Assembly (NCBI RefSeq): GCF_028993575.1
Contig: NZ_CP118615.1
Location: 5,857,001-5,921,000 of the forward strand
Direction of reading: 5' to 3'
Source: Micromonospora cathayae
GTDB lineage: Bacteria > Actinomycetota > Actinomycetes > Mycobacteriales > Micromonosporaceae
Length of the DNA: 64,000 nt
Under the pieces are notes generated by a model, which was given only the letters and a program-made list of their open reading frames with translations, ran no database searches and had not been told where the DNA came from. A program made the position numbers and the translations under genes. Shown here one piece after another: positions 51,139 through 58,535 of the stretch (the stretch's first letter is position 1; the number at the start of each line of letters is the position of its first letter).

Positions 51139-52787
51139 GCCGCCGCCTCCTCGATGTGGGCCCACTGCCACCGCAGGTCGAGGGCGAGCCGGCGCAGCGC
51201 GTCCCGGTCGACCTTGCCCCGTCCGGTCATCGGTAGCTCCGGCAGCGGGTGCACCGCCGTCGGCACGCAGTAGTAGGGCAGCGCGGCGGCCACCGTGTCC
51301 CGGCACCGCTGCGGGTCCAGCTCCGCCGGGGCGACGAAGGAGACCAGGTCCCGCTCGGTCAGCTTGAGGGTGACCGCCCGCCGGCAGCCGGGCACCGTCT
51401 CCAGCACGGCGGAGACGGCGTCCAGCTCGACCCGGAAGCCCCGGACCTTCACCTGGTCGTCGGTGCGGCCCAGGTGCTCCAGTTCCCCGTCGGCGCGCCA
51501 GCGGCCCCGGTCGCGGGTGCGGAACATCAGTCGGCCGCCGCCCAGGAACGGGTCCGGGGCGTACCGCTCGGCGTTGAGCGGGTCGTTGTCCAGGTAGCCG
51601 GCGGAGACGCAACCGCCGCCGGCCCACATCTCACCGACCTCGCCGATGCGGCAGGGTCGCCCGTCGGCGTCGAGGACGTAGACGGTGTTGTTCGGCGTCG
51701 GCCGGCCGATGGTGAGCGCCGCGCCGGGCCGGTGGCGGTGCATGGTGTTGACGATGGTGGTCTCGGTCGGGCCGCAGCAGTTGTAGAAGACCCGGCCGGC
51801 GGCCCACCGGTCGGCCAGCGGGCGGGGGCACGGCTCCCCCGCCACGGCGACCACCCGCACCTGGTCGCACCGGTCCAGGTCGATCCGGCCGAGCACCGAG
51901 GGGGTGGCGATCACCACCTCGGCGCGGGCGGCGGTGGCGGTGAGGTCGCGGTCGCGGACGAGCAGGGTGCCACCGTTGGCGAGGCAGCCGAGGATCTCCC
52001 AGGCCGCCATGTCGAAGGCGACGTTGAGCAGTTGGGCGACCCGCCGGCCCGGTCGGATGCCCAGGTTGCCCGGGGCGGTGAGCAGGATGTTGGCGACGTT
52101 GCCGTGGGTGACGGTGACGCCGTTCGGGGTGCCCGTGGTGCCGGAGGTGAACAGGACGTAGCAGCCGTCGTCGGCGCGCACCGGACGGTCCGGGGCCGCG
52201 GCGGTCAGGTACCGGCCCGGTGGCAGCGGCTCGGCCATCACCTCGTCGACCGCGAGCCGGGCCACGCCGGGCAGCGTCGGCACGGCGTCCAGGGTCGCCG
52301 ACGTGGTCAGCAGCACCCGGCACCGGGCGGTCGAGGCGACCTGCCGCAACTGTGCGGCGGGGGCGATCCGGACGTCCTGCGGGACGTAGGCCGCCCCGGC
52401 CTTCAGCGTCGCCAGGATCCCCACCAGCATCGGGATGGACCGGCTGGCGAAGACGCCCACGGTGTCCCCGGTGCGTACGCCGAGGGCCGTGAGCCGGGCG
52501 GCGAGCCGGTTGGCCTGGCGGTCCAGTTCGCGGTAGCCGATGCGCACCCCGAGGTGTTCGGCGGCGACGGCGTCCGGGGTGGCGGCGGCCCAGCGGGCGA
52601 ACGCCTGGTGGATGCGCAGGTCGGGCACGGGCACCAGCGGTCCCCGGCCGAACCGGTGGAAGAGCCGGCGCTCGCGCGGTGGGAGCTGGTCCAGCAGGGG
52701 TCCTTGCCAGCCGTCCGGTTCGGCGGGGAGGGTGCCGACCGGGCGGGTGGTGGGGTCGTCGATCGTGTCGAACTGTCGTACGGACAT
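51135..52787 (-). CDS. Stand-alone NRPS-type adenylation (AMP-binding) enzyme
   Basis: A 550-residue acid-activating enzyme. Core motifs are A3 LFTSGTTGTPNGV (the usual Lys is Asn222), A5 YNCCGPTETT, A7 RTRDRGR, A8 GRTDDQVKVRGFRVELD and A10 Lys525 in PMTGRGKVDRD. D259 in the FDMAAW region suggests an alpha-amino-acid-like substrate. By-eye alignment to PheA gives a tentative pocket code D-M-W-S-A-A-C-I-V with no confident prediction. The chain ends about 20 residues after A10, so there is no carrier, condensation or reductase domain. AGGAGC precedes the ATG. First gene of the three-gene cassette; GTGA overlaps couple all three. Confidence 0.88.
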   Translation of the reverse strand: MSVRQFDTIDDPTTRPVGTLPAEPDGWQGPLLDQLPPRERRLFHRFGRGPLVPVPDLRIHQAFARWAAATPDAVAAEHLGVRIGYRELDRQANRLAARLTALGVRTGDTVGVFASRSIPMLVGILATLKAGAAYVPQDVRIAPAAQLRQVASTARCRVLLTTSATLDAVPTLPGVARLAVDEVMAEPLPPGRYLTAAAPDRPVRADDGCYVLFTSGTTGTPNGVTVTHGNVANILLTAPGNLGIRPGRRVAQLLNVAFDMAAWEILGCLANGGTLLVRDRDLTATAARAEVVIATPSVLGRIDLDRCDQVRVVAVAGEPCPRPLADRWAAGRVFYNCCGPTETTIVNTMHRHRPGAALTIGRPTPNNTVYVLDADGRPCRIGEVGEMWAGGGCVSAGYLDNDPLNAERYAPDPFLGGGRLMFRTRDRGRWRADGELEHLGRTDDQVKVRGFRVELDAVSAVLETVPGCRRAVTLKLTERDLVSFVAPAELDPQRCRDTVAAALPYYCVPTAVHPLPELPMTGRGKVDRDALRRLALDLRWQWAHIEEAAA

Positions 52788-53169
52788 CGGCTGCTCCTGT
52801 TCCGACAGCCGCCCTACGCGGCCATCAGAATCGATGCTCGCCAATGCAAATGGGAAATCTCTTAGATCCGGGGCCCGGCAGCCGACCGGGGCGGCGGCAC
52901 CGCGATCGCGCCGGACGACCGCGCGGCGCCGGCGGCGACGGCGACCGGCCGTCGTCCTGCTGCTCATCGCCGGCGCGATTCCGCCGGCCCGCCTGCCGCC
53001 GGTCCGCCTGCCGCCGGTCCGGCTGACGGCGGACCGGCGACGCCGGCACGTCGAGCCTGGCAGGGCGTCGGAGGGAGCCGGCCGTGGTCGACGGCCGGCT
53101 CCGGCCACCGCCCGGACCGTGCCGGCCCGGTGCCGCAGATCCCGGGCCGTGGTCACCGACGCGGGCCGG
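52788..53169. other. Intergenic region upstream of the adenylation gene
   Basis: About 380 bp without a supported gene. An AT-richer patch at 52828-52864 probably holds the minus-strand promoter of the cassette. A short direct repeat, GCCTGCCGCCGGTCC, occurs twice near 52990-53020. Confidence 0.45.
53074..53102 (-). terminator. Hairpin terminator downstream of the TIM-barrel-like gene
   Basis: A 12-bp stem (GGAGCCGGCCGT / ACGGCCGGCTCC) with a 5-nt loop lies about 70 bp past the stop of the minus-strand gene at 53170-54195. Confidence 0.6.
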
Positions 53170-54195
53170 TCACCTCCGGTACCGCTGCGCCACGGCCGCG
53201 AAGGCGGCCTTGGGTTCCCATTCCAGGTCGGGGTAGGTCCGTCCCCGGTGTCCTTCGAGGAGCTTGACGATGCCCGGGCTGGCCCGGTCCAGGTCGTCCC
53301 GGGGGTCGCCGTCGGGGCGGTGCGGGTAGCCGGTCAGGGCGAACAGGAACACGAACGCGCTGTCCACGCCCTCGGTCTCGAAGATCTCCAGCAGTTCGTC
53401 CAGATAGGTGGCCTGACCGGCCTCGTCCCGCTCGTAGTCGCCGTTCAGCCGTACCGGGGCCTTGGTCTCCGGGTCGTACTCGACCACCTCCAGCACCCGC
53501 CCGCCGCGGTCTCCCGCGCCCCGGTAGGCGGCGGTGCCGAAGCCGGTGATGGCGAGCGGCTTCGGACCCTGGGCCAGGGTGCGCACCGCGTCCCGGAACC
53601 GGTCGGCCACCTCGGCGGAGCGGATCAGCTCGAACGTCACGATGTCGAAGGGTTCCCAGTCGACCTGCTCGAACTGGATGGCCGAGTAGGTCAGCCGGCC
53701 CTGGAAGCGCTCGCGTACCGTGGCCACGGCGTCGCTGAGGAACGCGTTCATGCGCACGCCGAGTTCGCGCATCGCGTCAGCCCGCCGCTCGGGCTGGCCC
53801 AGCAGCTGCTCGACCCGCTCCTCGGGACTGTCCCCGGGCAGGAACCCACGGTTCATCACGCTCAGTTCGACCCCGGCGACGAACACGACGGTGGCCCCCT
53901 GTCGCCGGAGCCGTTCCGCGCGCTCGGCGCAGTCACCGAAGAGGGTGAGGATCTGCGCCGGGTCCAGCTCCAGCGGGTAGGGCGAGAACCAGACCTCCAG
54001 GCCGAGTTCGGCGGCGGCAGCGGCGGCCGACTCCAGTCGGTCCGGGTCGCCGCCGATGATCTGGACCGCGTTGCAGTGCAGGTCGTCGCGGATGATGGCG
54101 AGTTCGCGCCGGACCACCGCCGGGTCGAAGTGCTCCCGGGATGTCTGGCCGTGTACGACGAATCCGGTGTCGTAGGTCATTCCTCGTGCCCGCAT
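53170..54195 (-). CDS. TIM-barrel-like hypothetical protein (glycoside hydrolase-like fold)
   Basis: A 341-residue cytosolic protein of an actinobacterial family sometimes annotated, without experimental basis, as abortive-infection protein. It begins MRARGMTYDTGFVVHGQTSREHFDP; alternating segments (VVRRELAIIRDDLHCNAVQIIGG, VWFSPYPLEL, ATVVFVAGVELSVMNRG, RLTYSAIQFEQVDWEPFDIVTFE, SAFVFLFALTGYP) fit a beta/alpha barrel with several acidic residues at strand ends. The start at ATG 54195 gives the family N-terminus; an in-frame start at 54255 would add 20 residues. It is divergent from a TetR gene and probably its target. Function unknown. Confidence 0.75.
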   Translation of the reverse strand: MRARGMTYDTGFVVHGQTSREHFDPAVVRRELAIIRDDLHCNAVQIIGGDPDRLESAAAAAAELGLEVWFSPYPLELDPAQILTLFGDCAERAERLRRQGATVVFVAGVELSVMNRGFLPGDSPEERVEQLLGQPERRADAMRELGVRMNAFLSDAVATVRERFQGRLTYSAIQFEQVDWEPFDIVTFELIRSAEVADRFRDAVRTLAQGPKPLAITGFGTAAYRGAGDRGGRVLEVVEYDPETKAPVRLNGDYERDEAGQATYLDELLEIFETEGVDSAFVFLFALTGYPHRPDGDPRDDLDRASPGIVKLLEGHRGRTYPDLEWEPKAAFAAVAQRYRR

Positions 54196-54245
54196 GGCGA
54201 CGCCCTCTCGGTCGGTTTTCTGCGGGGTCGACACTGACAGACAAG

Positions 54246-54259
54246 TTGCGCGCACGCAA
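54246..54259. promoter_or_regulatory. Inverted repeat TTGCG-N4-CGCAA
   Basis: TTGCG-CGCA-CGCAA lies about 50 bp upstream of the TIM-barrel-like gene in the divergent gap. GCGCAG is also repeated nearby at about 54270-54291. Possible additional regulator site. Confidence 0.35.
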
Positions 54260-54288
54260 GTTTACGTGTGCGCAGATTTTCGTCCGCG

Positions 54289-54307
54289 CAGTGTTTGTGG
54301 AACACTG
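54289..54307. promoter_or_regulatory. Palindrome CAGTGTT-N5-AACACTG, candidate TetR operator
   Basis: A perfect 7-bp dyad with a 5-nt centre ends 5 bp before the TetR GTG start. The 19-bp length and position fit a TetR autoregulatory operator that would also repress the divergent gene. Confidence 0.6.
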
Positions 54308-54312
54308 TCGTC

Positions 54313-54990
54313 GTGACGACACCGCCACCGAGCCTGCGGGAGCGGAAGAAGCAGGCCACCCGCGAGGCGCTCCGCGAGGCGGCCCTACGCCTGGCGGTGG
54401 AGCGCGGACCGGACCAGGTGCGGGTCGAGGACATCGCCGAGGCCGCCGGGGTCTCGCCGCGCACGTACAACAACTACTTCGCCAGTCGCGAGCAGGCGAT
54501 CGTCTCCGCCGTCACCGCCGACCGGGAGGCGCGGGTCGCCGCGGCGGTCGCCGCCCGGCCCGTGGCGGTACGGCTGGCCGACGCCGTCACCGAGGCGGTG
54601 GTCGAGCAGTACACGAACACCGGCGAACGCGAACGCGAGGCACTGCTGCTGATCACCGCCCGGACCGCGCTACGTGACGCCTTCCTCGACAGCACCGCCG
54701 ACATCGAGGCCCCGCTCACGGCGGTGATCGCCGAACGACTGGGTGACTCCGCGGCACCCACGGCCCACGTCCTCGCGGCGAGCGTGGCCGCCGCCGTCCG
54801 CATCGCGTTGGAAGGCTGGCTCCGGCCGACCGGAGACACCACGGGTGCCGGCGGGCTGGTGGTGCCCTCCGGCTCGATGCCCGACCGGCTCCGCGCCGCG
54901 CTGGCCCCGCTCGCGCCCGCCTTCGACGCCGCCGAGCGACACGCCCACCGGGACGTCGACCCGACCGGGACGTCCGCCCGACATCGATAA
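54313..54990 (+). CDS. TetR-family transcriptional regulator
   Basis: A 225-residue regulator. The N-terminal HTH (about residues 12-58) has TREALREAALRLAVERGPDQVRVEDIAEAAGVSPRTYNNYFASRE, followed by an all-helical ligand domain. It is divergent from the TIM-barrel-like gene with palindromes between, and 55 bp upstream of lanM in the same direction. It may serve either. GTG start has no strong ribosome site and lies next to the operator. Confidence 0.9.
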   Translation: MTTPPPSLRERKKQATREALREAALRLAVERGPDQVRVEDIAEAAGVSPRTYNNYFASREQAIVSAVTADREARVAAAVAARPVAVRLADAVTEAVVEQYTNTGEREREALLLITARTALRDAFLDSTADIEAPLTAVIAERLGDSAAPTAHVLAASVAAAVRIALEGWLRPTGDTTGAGGLVVPSGSMPDRLRAALAPLAPAFDAAERHAHRDVDPTGTSARHR

Positions 54991-55045
54991 AAGTGCGTGT
55001 CCGACACGCATGAACCATGGGTACCCGGACCGGCACCGTTGGCGC

Positions 55046-58000
55046 ATGAACACCGCACCGGCCCTGCCGGCCGCTGACGCCCCCGCGGCCCCGGGCCACG
55101 ACGACTGCTGGTGGGCTCCCGCGCTGGCGTTGCACGAGCGGACCCACGGGGTCGACCAGCTCAGCGGGCCGGTGGACGGGGCGGCCCGGGCCCGGCTCCA
55201 CCGGTGGCGGGACCGTTACGGACCGCACGGCGAGCCGATGTTCCGGCAGCGGCTGGCGGACCTCGGGCTCGACGAGGCGGGCCTGCTGCGGCTGCTCGCC
55301 GAACCGCCTGCGGTGCTGGCCGCCCGGACCGGTCGGCCCGGCTGGGCGCGGATCGTGGAGGAGGCGCTCGGGGCCACGGTGCCCCCGGCCGCGGGGACCC
55401 CGGTGCCGGCGGGATGGCAGAACGCGTTCGCCTGGCCGGTGCAGCCGTTCGTGGCGGCGGCGGTGCGACAGCTCGCCGACCGGCTCACGCCGTACCGGTC
55501 GGTGGCGTGGTTGGACGTGTCCGCGGTGCTCGCCGGATTCGGCAGCGACCTGCGCCGTCGGCTGGTGACACTGGCCGCCCCCACCCTCGTCGCCGAGCTG
55601 CACGCCTGGCGGGACGCCGGTCGGCTCAGTGGTGCCGACGGCCGGCAACGGTTCGTCGACTTCGTCCGGCGGGTGAGCGAGCCGGCCGGGTTGTGGCAGC
55701 TGGTGACGGACTATCCGGTGCTGGCCCGGCTGCTGGCCGAGACCGGCCAGGGCGAGGTCGAGGCGTTGGCCCGGCTGGTGAGCCGGTTCGCGGCGGACCG
55801 GGACGGGATCGTCCGCGTCGTCCTCGGCGGCGTCGACCCGGGGACGCTCTACGCCGCCAGCGCCGGCCTGGGCGATCCGCACCAGCGGGGGGACAGCGTC
55901 CGGGTCGTCCGGTTCACCGGCGGCGCCCAGATCGTCTACAAGCCACGCGGCATCCAGGCCCAACTCCACTTCGACGAGCTGGTCGACTGGCTGACCACCG
56001 CCGTCCCCGGGCTCGGCCTGCGCAGCCCGGCGGTGCTCGCCGTGGCCGGGCACGGCTGGCAGGAGTTCGTCGCGCCCCGGTCGGCGGCCGACACCGACGC
56101 GGTGTCGGCCTACTACCGCCGGCTCGGCGCGCTGCTCGTCCTGATGCACGTCACGCACACCACCGACATGCACTGCGAGAACCTGCTGGCCGCCGGCGAC
56201 CAGCCCCTGGTGGTCGACGCGGAAACCCTGTTCCATCCGCATCTGCCGGCCATCCACCACGACGACCCCGCCATCCGGACCCTGGCCGGCTCGGTGGCCC
56301 GTACCGGGCTGCTGCCCTCCGCCGAGTTCGGTGGTTCCGGCGGCCCGGACACCTCGGCGTTGGCCGGGTCCACCGGGTCCGCCGTCGCCTGCTGGGAGGC
56401 GGTCGACACCGACCAGATGGCCCCGGCCGGACGGGTCACGCACCGGGAGGTCGGCCCCAGCCGCCCCCGCCTGGCCGGACAGCCGACGGATCCCGGCGGC
56501 TACCTGCCGGACCTGCTGCGTGGGTTCCGGTCGGCCTACGACGCGGTGCACCGGGACCGGGACCGGCTGGCCGCCATGGTGGGTCGTTGCGCCGACCTCG
56601 ACGTACGGCTGGTGCCCCGCCCGACCCGCCGTTACCGGGCGATGCTGGAGGAGGCGAACCGTCCCGAGGCGCTGCGTGACGGAATCGACCGGGACCAGGC
56701 GTTCGATCCGCTGTGGATCGAGGCGCACGGCCCGCTGCTGCGCGCGATCGCGGCGCACGAGGCGGCCGACCTGTGGGCCGGCGACATCCCGCTGTTCCAG
56801 GCCCGGCCGGGCGGTCGTGACGTGTGGACGTCGCACCGGAGCCGGCTACCGGGGCTGCTGGACCGGCCGGTGGGCGAGCGGATCGGGGAGACGCTCGACC
56901 GGCTCGGCGACGTGGACCGCCGGGACCAGGAATGGATCGTCAAGGCGGCCCTGGCCACCCGGGTGGCCGTCCCGGCCCACCGCTCCGCCGGCCGCGCGCT
57001 CACCAGGGTGGACTCGGTCGCGGCCCCGCCGCAGCGCCTGCTCGCCGCCGCCTGCGAGATCGCCGACCGGCTCGTCGCGTCCGGCATCTCCGACGGCGAC
57101 CGGGTCAACTGGTTGGGGCTGGAACCGGTGGACGAGCAGCGCTGGCTGCTCCTGCCGGCCGGAGCCGGCCTCACCCACGGCAGCCTCGGTATCGCCCTCT
57201 TCCTGGCCCAGACGGCCCGGCTGAGCGGGGTGCCGAGGTACGCCGAGGTCGCCCGGCGGGCGATCCGTGGCTACCCCCGGCTGAGCCGGCTGCTGACCGA
57301 CCACCCGGAACTGGCGTCCGCGATCGGTTGCGGCGGCCTGTCCGGGCTGGGCGGCATGGCGTACGCGCTGGCCCGGTTGGCGGGGCTGCTGCGGGACGCG
57401 GAGCTCGCCGCGCTCGCCGAGGACGCCGTCGGGCTGGCCGCCAGCGCGGCGGAGCAGGCCCCGCCGGACTGGCGGGACGGCCTCGCCGGTTGCCTGGTCG
57501 CGATGCTCGCCGTACACCACGAACTCGGGCTGGCCTCCGCGTGGCGGCTCGCCCGGCGCTGCGTCGACCTGCTGGCCCCCGTCGTGTCCGGGGCTGAACC
57601 GGACGACCTGCCGAACACCTTCGCCACCGGATGGGTCGGCGTCGGCTTCGCCCTGCACCGGATGGCCGGTCCCTTCCCCCGCTACCGGTCCCTCGCCGCG
57701 CGGGCCGTGGCGCTGTCGGCGGCCGCCCCGGCGGCGACCACCGATCCCGGCTGGTGCTCGGGCAACGCGGGACGGCTGCTGAGCGCGGTCGTCGGAGCAG
57801 CTCCCGGCGGCGACGTCGAGCGGGGTATCCAGGCGGTGGCCAGCCAGCCGATCCTGCGGGACCTGAGCCTCTGCCACGGGGAACTCGGCGTGACCGAGGC
57901 GCTGACCGCGCTGGCCGGGACCGGCCGCCACCCCCGGACCGCGCAGATCCGCCACCGTCGGGCGGGCCTGGTCCTCGACGCCATCCGTCGGCACGGCCCG

Positions 58001-58141
58001 ATCTGCGGCACCCCCGACGAGGTCGACACGCCGGGACTGCTCACCGGGCTGGCCGGTATCGGCTACGGGTTGCTGCGCCTCGGCTTCCACAGCCAGGTCC
58101 CCTCGGTCCTGCTGCTCGAACCCTCGGCGGACCGGTGGTGA
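55046..58141 (+). CDS. lanM: Class II lanthipeptide synthetase LanM
   Basis: A 1031-residue bifunctional enzyme that dehydrates Ser/Thr by phosphorylation and elimination, then forms (methyl)lanthionine rings. The N-terminal dehydratase (about 130-600) has the lipid-kinase-like elements K299 in IVYKPRGIQAQLHFDEL, D374/H376/N379 in HTTDMHCENLL and D391/E393 in VVDAETLFHPH. The C-terminal LanC cyclase (about 660-1031) has THGSLGIALFLAQTARL, GGLSGLGGMAYALA and zinc ligands C904 (WCSGNAG), C943 and H944 (LCHGELG). Only one Cys is near each ligand site, as in standard LanM (not the 3-Cys type). An upstream ATG at 55010 would add 12 residues. Followed by a small gene with Cys-Cys, a candidate precursor. 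No LanT or LanP is seen in the window. Confidence 0.95.
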   Translation: MNTAPALPAADAPAAPGHDDCWWAPALALHERTHGVDQLSGPVDGAARARLHRWRDRYGPHGEPMFRQRLADLGLDEAGLLRLLAEPPAVLAARTGRPGWARIVEEALGATVPPAAGTPVPAGWQNAFAWPVQPFVAAAVRQLADRLTPYRSVAWLDVSAVLAGFGSDLRRRLVTLAAPTLVAELHAWRDAGRLSGADGRQRFVDFVRRVSEPAGLWQLVTDYPVLARLLAETGQGEVEALARLVSRFAADRDGIVRVVLGGVDPGTLYAASAGLGDPHQRGDSVRVVRFTGGAQIVYKPRGIQAQLHFDELVDWLTTAVPGLGLRSPAVLAVAGHGWQEFVAPRSAADTDAVSAYYRRLGALLVLMHVTHTTDMHCENLLAAGDQPLVVDAETLFHPHLPAIHHDDPAIRTLAGSVARTGLLPSAEFGGSGGPDTSALAGSTGSAVACWEAVDTDQMAPAGRVTHREVGPSRPRLAGQPTDPGGYLPDLLRGFRSAYDAVHRDRDRLAAMVGRCADLDVRLVPRPTRRYRAMLEEANRPEALRDGIDRDQAFDPLWIEAHGPLLRAIAAHEAADLWAGDIPLFQARPGGRDVWTSHRSRLPGLLDRPVGERIGETLDRLGDVDRRDQEWIVKAALATRVAVPAHRSAGRALTRVDSVAAPPQRLLAAACEIADRLVASGISDGDRVNWLGLEPVDEQRWLLLPAGAGLTHGSLGIALFLAQTARLSGVPRYAEVARRAIRGYPRLSRLLTDHPELASAIGCGGLSGLGGMAYALARLAGLLRDAELAALAEDAVGLAASAAEQAPPDWRDGLAGCLVAMLAVHHELGLASAWRLARRCVDLLAPVVSGAEPDDLPNTFATGWVGVGFALHRMAGPFPRYRSLAARAVALSAAAPAATTDPGWCSGNAGRLLSAVVGAAPGGDVERGIQAVASQPILRDLSLCHGELGVTEALTALAGTGRHPRTAQIRHRRAGLVLDAIRRHGPICGTPDEVDTPGLLTGLAGIGYGLLRLGFHSQVPSVLLLEPSADRW

Positions 58142-58221
58142 ACCGGTCCCTGGCCGGATCCACGGTCGCCGCCCGCCACTGTCCGCCGCTCCACACCGTC
58201 CAGTCCCACCGGGAGGATGAC

Positions 58222-58503
58222 ATGCTCAGCGACCACGACACGGCGACCGGCACCGACCAGAACCCACCCGAGCCGAACTGGCGGCGGGACCCGGCGCGCC
58301 CCGCCGTCTCCCTCGGGGTCCGGGCGGCGATCCTCGCCGGGCTGGTCGTCGCCACCGCCGGCGGCGGCCTCGCCGCGCCGGAACCGCACGACGAGCCGGT
58401 CCGGCTGATCAGCGGCGGCAGCTCGACCTGCTGCCCACCGAACTGGCCGGCGGCCGACCCCGGTGCCGACCCGGAAGCAGCCGAGCCGGCGGTCACGCTG
58501 TAG
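58222..58503 (+). CDS. Candidate class II lanthipeptide precursor (leader GG, core with SSTCC)
   Basis: A 93-residue protein directly after lanM with a clear ribosome site (GGGAGGA, 5 nt from ATG). It has an acidic hydrophilic N-terminus, a Val/Ala/Gly-rich hydrophobic segment (about 29-52), then RLISGG at 61-66 followed by SSTCCPPNWPAADPG and an acidic Ala/Pro tail ending AVTL. The GG resembles a class II double-Gly cleavage site, and the only Cys (70, 71) with adjacent Ser/Ser/Thr would force very small rings. The hydrophobic stretch is atypical of leaders, so it could instead be a membrane accessory. It is the only small gene next to lanM, which supports the precursor role by context. Confidence 0.5.
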   Translation: MLSDHDTATGTDQNPPEPNWRRDPARPAVSLGVRAAILAGLVVATAGGGLAAPEPHDEPVRLISGGSSTCCPPNWPAADPGADPEAAEPAVTL

Positions 58504-58535
58504 ACCACCGCCACGACAGGCGGTAGCGTCCGCCC

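Noticed and set aside
50655..51627. Extending the membrane oxidoreductase N-terminus up to 51627
   Set aside because: The extension would overlap the adenylation gene by about 490 bp in another frame. The GTG at 51138 gives a GTGA-coupled start and a sensible N-terminus.
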